Part shown: piece after piece, positions 50,033 through 57,700 of the stretch
Position numbering within the stretch: position 1 is the first letter of the stretch
Layout: each line of letters opens with the position of its first letter
NCBI RefSeq assembly: GCF_016902445.1
Contig: NZ_JACSNX010000001.1
Location: 310,001-374,000 of the forward strand
Source: Oscillibacter valericigenes
GTDB taxonomy: Bacteria > Bacillota > Clostridia > Oscillospirales > Oscillospiraceae
Direction: 5' to 3'
DNA length: 64,000 nt
The notes under the pieces: generated by a model
Told to the model about the DNA's origin: nothing
The model's database searches: none
Seen by the model: the letters and a program-made list of their open reading frames with translations, nothing else
Translations under genes and position numbers: made by a program

Positions 50033-50433
50033 CTTTTATAAACCTCCATTGTGATTTTTTCGTGAGAATTGCCTGGAAATTCCACCGTCCGTTCCAAACT
50101 CCACTGCGTCAGATCGATTGGGAAGGTCAGGTCTGCGGGGTAGACACGGTTCCAGCGGAATACTGTTATTTCTTCGATCTGTCGCTCGTAAGGGGTGACA
50201 TCCTCCAGCTCCACAAAGCAGAAGTCATCCTCCCCGGCCCGTGAAAGGTAATCTTCACTCGGTTCGAAGTCGCCAGAAGTAAACAGCTTCGCGGAATAGG
50301 GGGAGAGGCGGAGAACACTCCCTTTCGCCAGTTCTTCGATTGTTTCTGTTACAATGCGGTCACGGCTCTGCCGCCTGTGATTGAAGGCCATGCCGTTCTT
50401 ATCGTCCAAGCAAACGATCAGCCTCATTTTCAT
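50029..50433 (-). CDS. Conserved protein of unknown function (about 134 aa)
   Basis: Starts at ATG 50433 or 50427 after TTGGAG. It begins RLIVCLDDKNGMAFNHRRQS and contains FCFVELEDVTPYERQIEEIT. Similar proteins are sometimes labelled ribonuclease Z in databases, but no metallo-beta-lactamase HxHxDH motif is present. Its stop overlaps the nuclease start, so the two are co-translated. Confidence 0.7.
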   Translation of the reverse strand: MKMRLIVCLDDKNGMAFNHRRQSRDRIVTETIEELAKGSVLRLSPYSAKLFTSGDFEPSEDYLSRAGEDDFCFVELEDVTPYERQIEEITVFRWNRVYPADLTFPIDLTQWSLERTVEFPGNSHEKITMEVYKR

Positions 50434-50479
50434 CACGCTCCAATCCTTTTCTCTATATTCAGGGTACGGTACAAACTAT

Positions 50480-50511
50480 AAAAAAACGCTGCCCCAATTT
50501 CAGGACAGCGT
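50480..50511 (-). terminator. Intrinsic terminator
   Basis: On the minus strand, ACGCTGTCC pairs with GG.GCAGCGT, followed by seven T. It ends the 70-residue gene. Confidence 0.85.
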
Positions 50512-50712
50512 AAACATTGTATCGTATTGGTCTTGGAGTCGGAATGCGATCAGCCCGTGGTGGTCGATCTTCCTGGACAGCTTCTGCAAGATTACCGAAT
50601 GGAAGGGCACTCCGCGTCTGATTAGGAACTCCCCCCGCCTTCGGTACCACAGTATGTAAGCCCATTGAATTTCGATCCGGGCTGCGATCCATATCCGCTG
50701 TATCTGTTTCAT
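50500..50712 (-). CDS. Small basic protein (70 aa)
   Basis: ATG 50712 preceded by GGAGGATGGCAT. MKQIQRIWIAARIEIQWAYI then LWYRRRGEFLIRRGVPFHSV is a recurring small basic helical protein of clostridial accessory DNA. The function is not known; it could associate with membrane or nucleic acid. A longer reading in another frame (50459-50719) has Pro/Arg-rich shadow composition and is discarded. Confidence 0.7.
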   Translation of the reverse strand: MKQIQRIWIAARIEIQWAYILWYRRRGEFLIRRGVPFHSVILQKLSRKIDHHGLIAFRLQDQYDTMFTLS

Positions 50713-50810
50713 ATGCCATCCTCCATCATTCTAACAGAAAGAATGTCTTTCTACAAGTAAGATATTATCACAGATGCAAAGTCGAATTAAATCGAAACCT
50801 GCTGAAAAAC

Positions 50811-50848
50811 AAAAAACACCCCGCATCGTTGAAACACGATGCAGGGTG
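50811..50848 (-). terminator. Terminator of XRE gene
   Basis: On the minus strand, CACCCTGCATCGTG pairs with CACGATGCGGGGTG-type sequence (CACCC.GCATCGT / ACGATGC.GGGTG), followed by TTTTTTG. Confidence 0.8.
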
Positions 50849-50851
50849 GAT

Positions 50852-51187
50852 TTACTTGGGCTGCTTAACAGCGTCCTCGATCATAACATCGAAGATCCGC
50901 TTAATCCTTTTCCGCTCATGGGGAGATAGCGCGGCAAGCTGCTCGGAGATCTCTGTGCTGATAATTGCGGAGGAGACTGTCAGTACATCTACCAGTAATG
51001 TATTGGCATCTACTTCAAGTGCATTTGCGATCTCGATGAATGTCTCCAGCTTCGGTACCTTAGCCCCGCATTCGATGTTGCTGAGATATTTAGGGGTAAT
51101 GTCTACCTCCTGCGCCAATTCCGCCTGGGTCAGTCGGCGAACTTTCCGAGCCGCCTTGATGCGTGCTCCAACTTTGACTGCGTCCAC
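50852..51187 (-). CDS. XRE-family regulator
   Basis: 111 residues from GTG 51187, with GGGGGTGG upstream. An HTH (RRLTQAELAQEVDITPKYLS, NIECGAKVPKLETF) is at about residues 15-65. The tail (LSPHERKRIKRIFDVMIEDA) is helical. It is monocistronic with its own promoter and terminator. Targets unknown. Confidence 0.85.
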   Translation of the reverse strand: MDAVKVGARIKAARKVRRLTQAELAQEVDITPKYLSNIECGAKVPKLETFIEIANALEVDANTLLVDVLTVSSAIISTEISEQLAALSPHERKRIKRIFDVMIEDAVKQPK

Positions 51188-51345
51188 TTGTCCACCCCCT
51201 AACAGATAGAGTTTCTGCCTATTAGGAGTATAAAATGTAATGGCCGTCAATCAAATCCACCACTTGTTAGACCATCTTTCTATTTGAAAGACTTTCGTTA
51301 AAATCCTGATCATTTGGGGAAATGGCGGTTGAGCTTCACAAAGAA

Positions 51346-51386
51346 AAAGGAGCCCGGGACAGGCGAACCTGCCCCGGACTCCTTTG
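51346..51386 (-). terminator. Terminator of the 51407-52649 gene group
   Basis: AAAGGAG.CCGGG.AGG pairs with CCT.CCCGG.CTCCTTT, followed on the minus strand by TTCTTT. Confidence 0.75.
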
Positions 51387-51406
51387 CGCTGTGATCGAGT
51401 AGACGA

Positions 51407-51655
51407 TCACTTGGAACTGCCGTATTTCTTCTTCCATACGGCATGACACCTTTTACAGGCAACGCTTGGCCGCGCTGAAACCTCGTCTTCACTGACATCC
51501 GTCTCGTAGTAGTCGGTATCTTGCTGGTACCGGCCGCACAAGGACTGCCCATTTATGAAGCAGTGGCACTTTGCCGTCATGTGGACGGTGCTATCTCTAT
51601 CAGATATCGGCACTTGCCAGACGGGTTGTCCGCTATCCATTGGAAACTTGCTCAT
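51407..51655 (-). CDS. Small cysteine-containing protein (82 aa)
   Basis: ATG 51655 with AGGTG upstream. It has CHCFINGQSLCGRY and CKRCHAVWKKKYG; the cysteine spacing suggests a metal site, and the last motif resembles the Ada-like end of the nuclease at 48926-50032. It is the last gene of a minus-strand operon. Function unknown. Confidence 0.65.
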   Translation of the reverse strand: MSKFPMDSGQPVWQVPISDRDSTVHMTAKCHCFINGQSLCGRYQQDTDYYETDVSEDEVSARPSVACKRCHAVWKKKYGSSK

Positions 51656-51681
51656 AGGCACCTCGCTTTGTACCTTTCCCT

Positions 51682-52209
51682 CTATGCTGATGTTGGGAGG
51701 GAGCTGCCGCCATGCATCAAGGCGTCGAATTTCTGACGGTCGATCGCATGGCACTTACCCTCGCGGATATGGAAGTAGAGGCGGATCGCCCGGACTACCA
51801 CTTCACAGGAGTAGACATAGAACAGGGGCAGATTCTGCAGGAGCTGTTCATCACCGAACTTGTCCATCGCCTCCATAAAATCTTTCCAGTACTGGTTGGA
51901 GTCACCAAAGTAGGGATCATCATCACCCTGCTTCTCCGACCGGCCAATATTGTCCTGGTTGAAGTATCTGGTGAAGAAGTCGATGACATACTTATAGGGC
52001 TTCTCAGCTTCAGGTGTCTGGAGGAAGAGCGGCAATGCATTGAGGAACAGGATCGCTTCACGCAGCACTTGGAGCCGGTAATGGAGCTCATCGTAGAGCC
52101 AAAAGAACCGATTGCCCTCCTGCTGGTAGCCGCGCTCCAGGGCCAGCTGGTAGCGCGGGAAATAGGCGGAGTGGATCTGATGCAGCAAGTCAATCCCATA
52201 GAGATCCAT
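51682..52209 (-). CDS. Unknown protein (175 aa)
   Basis: ATG 52209 overlaps the upstream stop (TGATG), and GGAGGAG precedes it. It is helical with aromatic-rich segments (GYQQEGNRFFWLYDELHYRL). No motif. It is coupled to the 146-residue gene. Confidence 0.7.
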   Translation of the reverse strand: MDLYGIDLLHQIHSAYFPRYQLALERGYQQEGNRFFWLYDELHYRLQVLREAILFLNALPLFLQTPEAEKPYKYVIDFFTRYFNQDNIGRSEKQGDDDPYFGDSNQYWKDFMEAMDKFGDEQLLQNLPLFYVYSCEVVVRAIRLYFHIREGKCHAIDRQKFDALMHGGSSLPTSA

Positions 52210-52649
52210 CACCACACACTCCTCCAGTCCGGCCGGCTGGCCAATTCCTCGAACACACGTCTTCTCTCGTCTGCCTCATCTTCTTCTCCTTCATCGGGGA
52301 AGTCGGAGACGTCCAGGTCATAGACATCAAGATCCACATCAGCATTGGCAATGACAGACTGCACCAAGCCACCATGCACTTTGACGGCGACTCCAACTGC
52401 CAGATCCTGTTCTTCGATCCGCCAACGCTCAATATCCATACCGTCCAGTACCGCTGCATTATCGTGGTTATACTCCCAGCAGTGGTCGTCATACATCTCC
52501 TTATCAAGGCCAAATTCCCATGACTTAAGCGCATCTTCCCAGCATTTCCGCATGCTCGCCTCAGCCAGATCTCTATTGAGAAACAGGCTCACATGGCTTC
52601 CCCATGCAGATTCCGTGTCCTGCTCATGGATCAAGACATATATCTTCAT
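52209..52649 (-). CDS. Unknown protein (146 aa)
   Basis: ATG 52649 overlaps the previous gene by 4 nt. It starts with MKIYVLIHEQDTESAWGSHV, has a central VGVAVKVHGG strand and ends with a very acidic DEGEEDEADERRR stretch. It looks like an element-specific hypothetical protein of the same kind as those at 56-59 kb. Confidence 0.7.
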   Translation of the reverse strand: MKIYVLIHEQDTESAWGSHVSLFLNRDLAEASMRKCWEDALKSWEFGLDKEMYDDHCWEYNHDNAAVLDGMDIERWRIEEQDLAVGVAVKVHGGLVQSVIANADVDLDVYDLDVSDFPDEGEEDEADERRRVFEELASRPDWRSVW

Positions 52650-53131
52650 GCAAATGACCTCCTATCTGTTGAATCATCTTCTTCGGGCAACTCCTCGCCA
52701 GGCATGAAGCCAAAAGTCGCCTGAAACAGTTCCATGTACCTTTTCAAAGCTTCGCTGATCAGAGGTGCCTTCATGGAGGCGAGCGACCAGAAAATTATCT
52801 CCTCCTCCGGTACGCAGGCGGGTCCGGCGATGAACCGGCTACCATTGTATCGAGGATTCGGTTCAGACTGGATCTCTTTGAGCGCCTGGACGGTCTTGGC
52901 ATCCTTGATCAGCTGCAACCGCTTTTCAAATACCGTATGCACAAGGTCATTGCGGATGCCGTGCTCTCTGTATGCAGAAACGCGGTTAAGGGTATCTGTA
53001 AGTGCCTTTTCCCTTTCCCGTAGCACGGCCTTTGGCAGATCGCCATTTTCATCGACAGCGAAAGCTGCTTCCGCTATTTCCATGACGGCGTCTATCGGTT
53101 CTCCCCAGCAATCAAAAGTTTTATCTCTCAT
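52646..53131 (-). CDS. Unknown helical protein (161 aa)
   Basis: Start chosen at ATG 53131, whose distance from AAAGGA is acceptable; ATG 53143 has the site directly against it. It is helical throughout (AVLREREKALTDTLNRVSAY) with an acidic tail. Its stop overlaps the following start. Family unknown. Confidence 0.65.
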   Translation of the reverse strand: MRDKTFDCWGEPIDAVMEIAEAAFAVDENGDLPKAVLREREKALTDTLNRVSAYREHGIRNDLVHTVFEKRLQLIKDAKTVQALKEIQSEPNPRYNGSRFIAGPACVPEEEIIFWSLASMKAPLISEALKRYMELFQATFGFMPGEELPEEDDSTDRRSFA

Positions 53132-53147
53132 GTTGGCAGGCATCCTT

Positions 53148-53501
53148 TCAAAGTGTGATGTTATCTTCACTGGCCACGAGATCCTTATAGGTCAAGTGGT
53201 TCGTGTTGGGCACCTCGGCATCCAAGCTGATGGTTTGGATTCTCCGTCTCCGTTTCTCATACTCGTGGCCGATCGCAGAGCGCATCGCATAGAAGGCAAT
53301 GATTTCAAAGCTGTGTTTATGCAGCTCCGGCAGCGCGAACCAGCGTTTTACGCTCCGGCAGTATCGGAAAATCACTACGTCATACCACTCGTCGATCGGC
53401 AGGCGCCGCTTCCTCAGATACTTTGCGATGAGAAAGTGGTTCTCCTCTGCAAATTCCTGTTCTTCCTCTGTCAGCGGCGCGTTGAATCGATCGCGCCTCA
53501 T
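53148..53501 (-). CDS. Sigma-70 region 2-like protein
   Basis: 117 residues from ATG 53501, chosen because AAGGAGG lies 11 nt upstream; an earlier in-frame GTG lies inside a hairpin. EEEQEFAEENHFLIAKYLRK, YDVVIFRYCRSVKRWF and IIAFYAMRSAIGHEYEKRRR follow sigma region 2. No region 4 is present. It may cooperate with a separate region-4 protein such as that at 6651-7049. Confidence 0.7.
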   Translation of the reverse strand: MRRDRFNAPLTEEEQEFAEENHFLIAKYLRKRRLPIDEWYDVVIFRYCRSVKRWFALPELHKHSFEIIAFYAMRSAIGHEYEKRRRRIQTISLDAEVPNTNHLTYKDLVASEDNITL

Positions 53502-53535
53502 CAGAGCGTCAACCTCCTTCCTGGTAAGATGAATA

Positions 53536-53566
53536 GGAGGGAGCGACACCTCGTGTCACTCCCTCC
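53536..53566 (-). terminator. Intercistronic hairpin
   Basis: GGAGGGAG.GACAC pairs with GTGTC.CTCCCTCC around CTC. It lacks a clear U tract. It lies between the stop at 53599 and the start at 53501, so it may be a weak terminator or an RNA-stability element. Confidence 0.55.
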
Positions 53567-53598
53567 AAACCGCTTTTCATAGTGAACTGATTGCTTCC

Positions 53599-54090
53599 TC
53601 AGAAGTGGTAGTCCAGCACATTCCCGAAGTAATAGATCACGCCGGTATCTGCGTTTCTAAGCCATTCGGACAGGGGCTCCAGTGTATCGTCCTCATAGAT
53701 GTAATAGCCGAATTTAGCCTCGTAGGCTTCATCCAGCTCGTACATGAGAAGGGACATCGGTTTATTCTCCGGACCACTCTCTTTGCCGATAAAGGCATCC
53801 AGAGAGAGTGTGGTCATCTGAGCGCAGAGCTCGCGGAATCGCTTATAGCCCGGCTTAAAATAATGCTCCTTCCCGCCTTCAGCGATCTGGAACGAGAACT
53901 GGTCTGGGCCTTTAACAAAGATGTTCTTAAAAGACCCCATCAAGTACTTCAGCTCCTCAGCCCTGTCTTCCACATCGTCAACATAGTCGGCGACACCGTT
54001 GTCGCATAAACGGTCCGAGACATCGGCCGGCTGGATATAGTCGCTTGGAGCGATTTCGGTCGTACTGACTTGAAAAATTCTGCTGTGCAT
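53599..54090 (-). CDS. Unknown protein (163 aa)
   Basis: ATG 54090, with AAGAGGAA upstream. Mixed composition with FFSF-like strands (DQFSFQIAEGGKEHYFKPGY) and an acidic C-terminus ending in GVIYYFGNVLDYHF. No motif is recognised. Confidence 0.65.
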   Translation of the reverse strand: MHSRIFQVSTTEIAPSDYIQPADVSDRLCDNGVADYVDDVEDRAEELKYLMGSFKNIFVKGPDQFSFQIAEGGKEHYFKPGYKRFRELCAQMTTLSLDAFIGKESGPENKPMSLLMYELDEAYEAKFGYYIYEDDTLEPLSEWLRNADTGVIYYFGNVLDYHF

Positions 54091-54144
54091 AATCAATTCC
54101 TCTTCAATTTAAGAATTATTTGATATTGTTTTCCGTAAAATGGC

Positions 54145-54993
54145 TCAAAAACCATTCCAAATCTGCTGCCCGTGATAGTCGAAATATTCCGCATCATTGC
54201 AATCCGCAGGACATAGATCCACAAGCCTTTTGCGACTCCGAGAAATGAATAGGTCGGAATCCATAGGCGGCTTGGGCGTCTTATCACGCAGCAGTTCATC
54301 TATATGGACCACGTGCGCGAATTGCTCTGGTTCGTTCTCTTTCAAGAATTGGAAGAAGTAATTGCGATGATATGGACAGAAGGTGCAGGCGCTCGCTCTG
54401 GTGGAAAGTCCCCAAACATCCTTGATGTATGCGTAATTGTCCGCACGTTTTAATCCCATCTCGACCAGTGGAAATTTATTGATAAACAGCGGATTGGGGT
54501 TCTCCTTGCATCTTCGTGTCTCTTCGGCGCCGAACCCCATATGCATTTCATGCCCTTTCAGATCCGCCTCGCGAAGCCGTTGATACTTCCGATATCCAAG
54601 CAGATGCCATCGGACGTACTTTGCTATTACATTGACTTTGTAATCAATCGTACAATTGCGCGGCATGGTGCTCTTGTGCCCATCCTCCTTAAGTGTCCAC
54701 CAAGGTATGCTAATTGCCCGCCTCTCACCAAAATTTTTAATGAAATCCTGGTAGAGCGGCGACTTCAGCACAACGAGGGGCACGCCGCATGATTCTCCGC
54801 AACGCTGTAGGAATTGCACCTGCTTCAGGACCCATGAGGGTTCCAAGCCCAAATCGCAGTATACGGAGACATCGTAGATTGGGACCAGCGGCCAGACTGC
54901 CGGCTTGCCCTTCTTCTTGGCAAGCGCGTTCTGACAGGACATGAGAAACAACGCCGAGGACTGCATTCCAGCACCGCATGAGAGGATCTTCAA
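54145..54993 (-). CDS. PP-loop ATPase (PAPS reductase-like)
   Basis: 282 residues from TTG 54993, well spaced from GGGAGG. The N-terminal ILSCGAGMQSSAL is the PP-loop that binds the ATP pyrophosphate. RNCTIDYKVNVIAKYV and a late STRASACTFCPYHRNYF segment with paired cysteines follow the layout of phage and element PAPS reductase-like proteins. The true substrate is unknown; related enzymes act in DNA or tRNA modification such as phosphorothioation. It stands alone between two hairpins. Confidence 0.8.
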   Translation of the reverse strand: MKILSCGAGMQSSALFLMSCQNALAKKKGKPAVWPLVPIYDVSVYCDLGLEPSWVLKQVQFLQRCGESCGVPLVVLKSPLYQDFIKNFGERRAISIPWWTLKEDGHKSTMPRNCTIDYKVNVIAKYVRWHLLGYRKYQRLREADLKGHEMHMGFGAEETRRCKENPNPLFINKFPLVEMGLKRADNYAYIKDVWGLSTRASACTFCPYHRNYFFQFLKENEPEQFAHVVHIDELLRDKTPKPPMDSDLFISRSRKRLVDLCPADCNDAEYFDYHGQQIWNGF

Positions 54994-55088
54994 CGAATAC
55001 ACCTCCCATTTACAGCTACTAATGCCTTTGGAGATATCTTTGGTATCTTTCTAAGCACTACAAATCACCCCTTCTGTATCAACAATAG

Positions 55089-55119
55089 GATGGGGACACT
55101 GCTATGCAGTGCCCCCATC
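55089..55119 (-). terminator. Intercistronic hairpin
   Basis: GATGGGG.CACTG pairs with CAGTG.CCCCATC around CTATG-type loop bases. It follows the Api92-like gene; no strong U tract is visible. Confidence 0.5.
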
Positions 55120-55181
55120 GAAACCGCTTATTGGAACTGGCTTCTCTGTGAGAAGCTCAGACGTCCACAATCATCTGCACT

Positions 55182-55925
55182 TCAGCAACCGTCACAGTCG
55201 TCGCAGTCACGGAATTGCAGTACTCCATTTTCATCAAGGTAAACGCATTTGCTTTCTCCCCAACACTTTGTGTAAATATCCAGGGCGTCTTTATCCCGCT
55301 CGAAACATTCCACGTTCTCACCGCCATCGAATAGGATGCGGTGCCCGGTGTTAGAGCCAATGTCCTCGTCTGCCCACCAGTGTTCGATCCTGAGGGCCGG
55401 ATACAGTTCGCCCAGCTTCTGCACGATTGGAGCAGGATTTGACCACGCCGTATCAAACTGGATGGTATCGCGATCGAGAATGACCGTTTCACCGGCATTC
55501 CATTTTGTGCCCCAGTTTCTGATGCTCCACCCATACCAGGTAGCTGCTCCGTACTTCTCATAATTGGAGACATACTGACGGCCATCCGCATAGGCTTTGT
55601 CTTTCTCCGTATCAGATGCATCATTCATCCATTCGGACACCCTGCGGAACACTTCTTCCGGCCACTTGCTGGAAAAATGATTTCCTACCAGGGCGCTGAC
55701 GACTCTCAGCTTCTTATCATCGAGTTCCTGCAGCTGAATGCTGCACCGCTCCGTCAGGTAATACATGACACACCGCTCCGTCTTAGAGCCTTCCTCCATC
55801 ATCAACTCAGCGGGCATGGGGATCAGTAAATTGAAGTCAAAGTACTTCTCTCCCTGCGCCACATTGAACAGCGGAAGTTCCGCAATCCCCTCCATTTTCA
55901 GGATGTTTCTCACATAGTTCGGCAT
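55182..55925 (-). CDS. Api92/YubB-type ferredoxin-fold protein
   Basis: 247 residues from ATG 55925, with GGAGGAAT upstream. MPNYVRNILKMEGIAELPLF, DFNLLIPMPAEL, WYGWSIRNWGTKWNAGE and IQFDTAWSNPAPIVQKLGEL are typical of the Api92/DUF1281 group of phage and plasmid proteins. The C-terminus DCDDCDGC is unusually Cys/Asp-rich. Function is unknown; the family marks mobile DNA. Confidence 0.85.
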   Translation of the reverse strand: MPNYVRNILKMEGIAELPLFNVAQGEKYFDFNLLIPMPAELMMEEGSKTERCVMYYLTERCSIQLQELDDKKLRVVSALVGNHFSSKWPEEVFRRVSEWMNDASDTEKDKAYADGRQYVSNYEKYGAATWYGWSIRNWGTKWNAGETVILDRDTIQFDTAWSNPAPIVQKLGELYPALRIEHWWADEDIGSNTGHRILFDGGENVECFERDKDALDIYTKCWGESKCVYLDENGVLQFRDCDDCDGC

Positions 55926-55961
55926 AATTTTATTCCTCCATCATCTAGAATTTGAAAAATA

Positions 55962-55995
55962 GAGGGGAGTGATGCCCTTGGCATCGCTCCCCCTC
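55962..55995 (-). terminator. Terminator after 56011 gene
   Basis: On the minus strand, GAGGGGGAG.GATGCC pairs with GGCATC.CTCCCCTC, followed by TATTTTTC. Confidence 0.75.
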
Positions 55996-56010
55996 AAACA
56001 CGCAATTACA

Positions 56011-56661
56011 CTAGCTATTCGCCTGAGCAGCTTGTTCTTGAGCCATGATCTGGCGAGCTTCCCGGATCTGTTTCGGACCATTGGTCAGCTCCCAGGTCTC
56101 AATGAAGCGGCAGGTCTTGACCATCAGGCAGAAGAAGTCATAGTCGTTGATATTCACGAAGACCATGTTGCCCTTGACGTAAGAGCCTTTCTTCATGTGG
56201 ATACCCCCGGTCTGTGTGCTCTCCTTCGCGCCACGGCCATTTTCCACCATAATGCACCAGGGATAATTCCTCGGCCGGCCATCCTTATCAACAGAGGCAC
56301 GCTTGATGGAGACCTTCGTGACGAAGCTCAGGCCTTTGACATCCGGCTCACCGAAGATCTTCTCCTCCGAGAATTCGAACTGCTCCACGCCGATCTTCAC
56401 ACGGCTGAGCGCGTAGGTGAAAAACTCCGGAGACAGATTGGCCATGACCCGGATCGTATTCTCCCCAGTCCCTTTGGAATAGTCCTGGAGGATCATGCCG
56501 ATACAGGAGCGCGGCCGGCTGCCGTCATTCAGCTTCTCACCCTGCGCGTGGATATGTCCGTAGTATTCGACCGGAGCGGCCTTCAGCTTATCGTTGAACT
56601 CCACAAGCTTCTTGTTGGTCTTATAGACCGCGATCTGATTTTGAATTCGATACTGGCTCAT
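56011..56661 (-). CDS. Unknown element protein (216 aa)
   Basis: Start at ATG 56661, preceded by AAGGAGGGATCAATA; the longer upstream reading overlaps the next gene. It begins MSQYRIQNQIAVYKTNKKLV and ends QEQAAQANS. The middle is beta-rich (FFTYALSRVKIGVEQFEFSE). It may bind nucleic acid, but no family is recognised. Confidence 0.7.
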   Translation of the reverse strand: MSQYRIQNQIAVYKTNKKLVEFNDKLKAAPVEYYGHIHAQGEKLNDGSRPRSCIGMILQDYSKGTGENTIRVMANLSPEFFTYALSRVKIGVEQFEFSEEKIFGEPDVKGLSFVTKVSIKRASVDKDGRPRNYPWCIMVENGRGAKESTQTGGIHMKKGSYVKGNMVFVNINDYDFFCLMVKTCRFIETWELTNGPKQIREARQIMAQEQAAQANS

Positions 56662-56680
56662 TATTGATCCCTCCTTGGCA

Positions 56681-57253
56681 TTAGTACCATTCCCAATAGA
56701 ACAGGGCACTGGTTTCACTCGGCTCCTCTTCGGGAAGCTCTTGAGGGAAATAGGAGTTGAATTCCAGGATGGTCTCCAAGTCCAGGATGTAGTAGCCTGT
56801 GTTCTCGATTCCGTACTCGTGCTTCTCCATAAAGAAGTCCTCGATTTCGTAGTCCTTGCGCCAGTATGCGACCCGCTCTTTCCGGAAAGCGTTGTGTACT
56901 TCAACCCGGTTTACCAGGTGCTTCTCCCGCATTTCTGCGCCGCTGATCTCCTGACGGTGATAGGAGCCGTCGGGACGCCGCTCAGACACGGTAATCGTCC
57001 CGTCGCTGCACTGTGCAACGACATCTGCATCTTCGCCAAAGCCATAGGCTTCCCGAATGCTCTGCAGATTGATATAGGGAGCATCGATCCGCACCTTCAC
57101 GCAGTAGGGTTTCAGCTCGCGGAAAATGGGCTCATCCTGATATTTAGCCAGATAGGCTGACAGACCCAGCGCTTTGATTTCATCCAAGGAGTAAACTCTG
57201 TCCTCCAGGCCCTCAGGCTTGGTAACACGAAAAACATAACTGTCCAGTCCCAT
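56681..57253 (-). CDS. Unknown element protein (190 aa)
   Basis: ATG 57253, with GGAGG upstream. MGLDSYVFRVTKPEGLEDRV resembles the start of hypothetical proteins shared by clostridial elements. It ends with an acidic LPEEEPSETSALFYWEWY. It is in one operon with its neighbours (20-26 nt gaps). Confidence 0.7.
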   Translation of the reverse strand: MGLDSYVFRVTKPEGLEDRVYSLDEIKALGLSAYLAKYQDEPIFRELKPYCVKVRIDAPYINLQSIREAYGFGEDADVVAQCSDGTITVSERRPDGSYHRQEISGAEMREKHLVNRVEVHNAFRKERVAYWRKDYEIEDFFMEKHEYGIENTGYYILDLETILEFNSYFPQELPEEEPSETSALFYWEWY

Positions 57254-57278
57254 AATTGAAATACCTCCGTTTTGTTGC

Positions 57279-57680
57279 TTAATCAAATCGATTGATGTTA
57301 GCGTTGATGAATTGGATCGCGTAGTAGCAGATCAGGTTCACGAGCGTACCCATCCGAATGAATGCCTCTTTGCTTTCGGACAGAGTCTTGAGGGTGTAAA
57401 CACTTAGCTTTACAGGGCTGTGAAAACTGCGATGATCAGGCAGCCACACACCGTAGAATTCGATTTCGCCGTAGATGCCTTCACTGGTGCCATACTCCGT
57501 GTGCCCGATCACATTGAAAGAGCACAGCCTCACCTCGTCAAGGCTATTCAAGAAATCGACTTGGTGGTAGTCCAGGACGCACTCCTTCTCCGCCTCTTGG
57601 AACAGCGGATCTTCCTGCGCCTTCTTGGCTGCCGCTTCCATAATCTCCGTGACCCGCAAATACTTCTTCTGGTTATCCAA
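57279..57680 (-). CDS. Unknown element protein (133 aa)
   Basis: Starts at TTG 57680, 9 nt from AAGGAGG; no ATG is suitable. It is mixed alpha/beta, with GIYGEIEFYGVWLPDHRSFH in the middle and a hydrophobic end (VNLICYYAIQFINANIN). Family unknown. Confidence 0.65.
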   Translation of the reverse strand: MDNQKKYLRVTEIMEAAAKKAQEDPLFQEAEKECVLDYHQVDFLNSLDEVRLCSFNVIGHTEYGTSEGIYGEIEFYGVWLPDHRSFHSPVKLSVYTLKTLSESKEAFIRMGTLVNLICYYAIQFINANINRFD

Positions 57681-57700
57681 AATACTGTCCCTCCTTAAAA

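Noticed and set aside
50029-50433. Naming this protein ribonuclease Z.
   Set aside because: No HxHxDH metallo-beta-lactamase motif and only half the expected length; that label appears to be a database carry-over.
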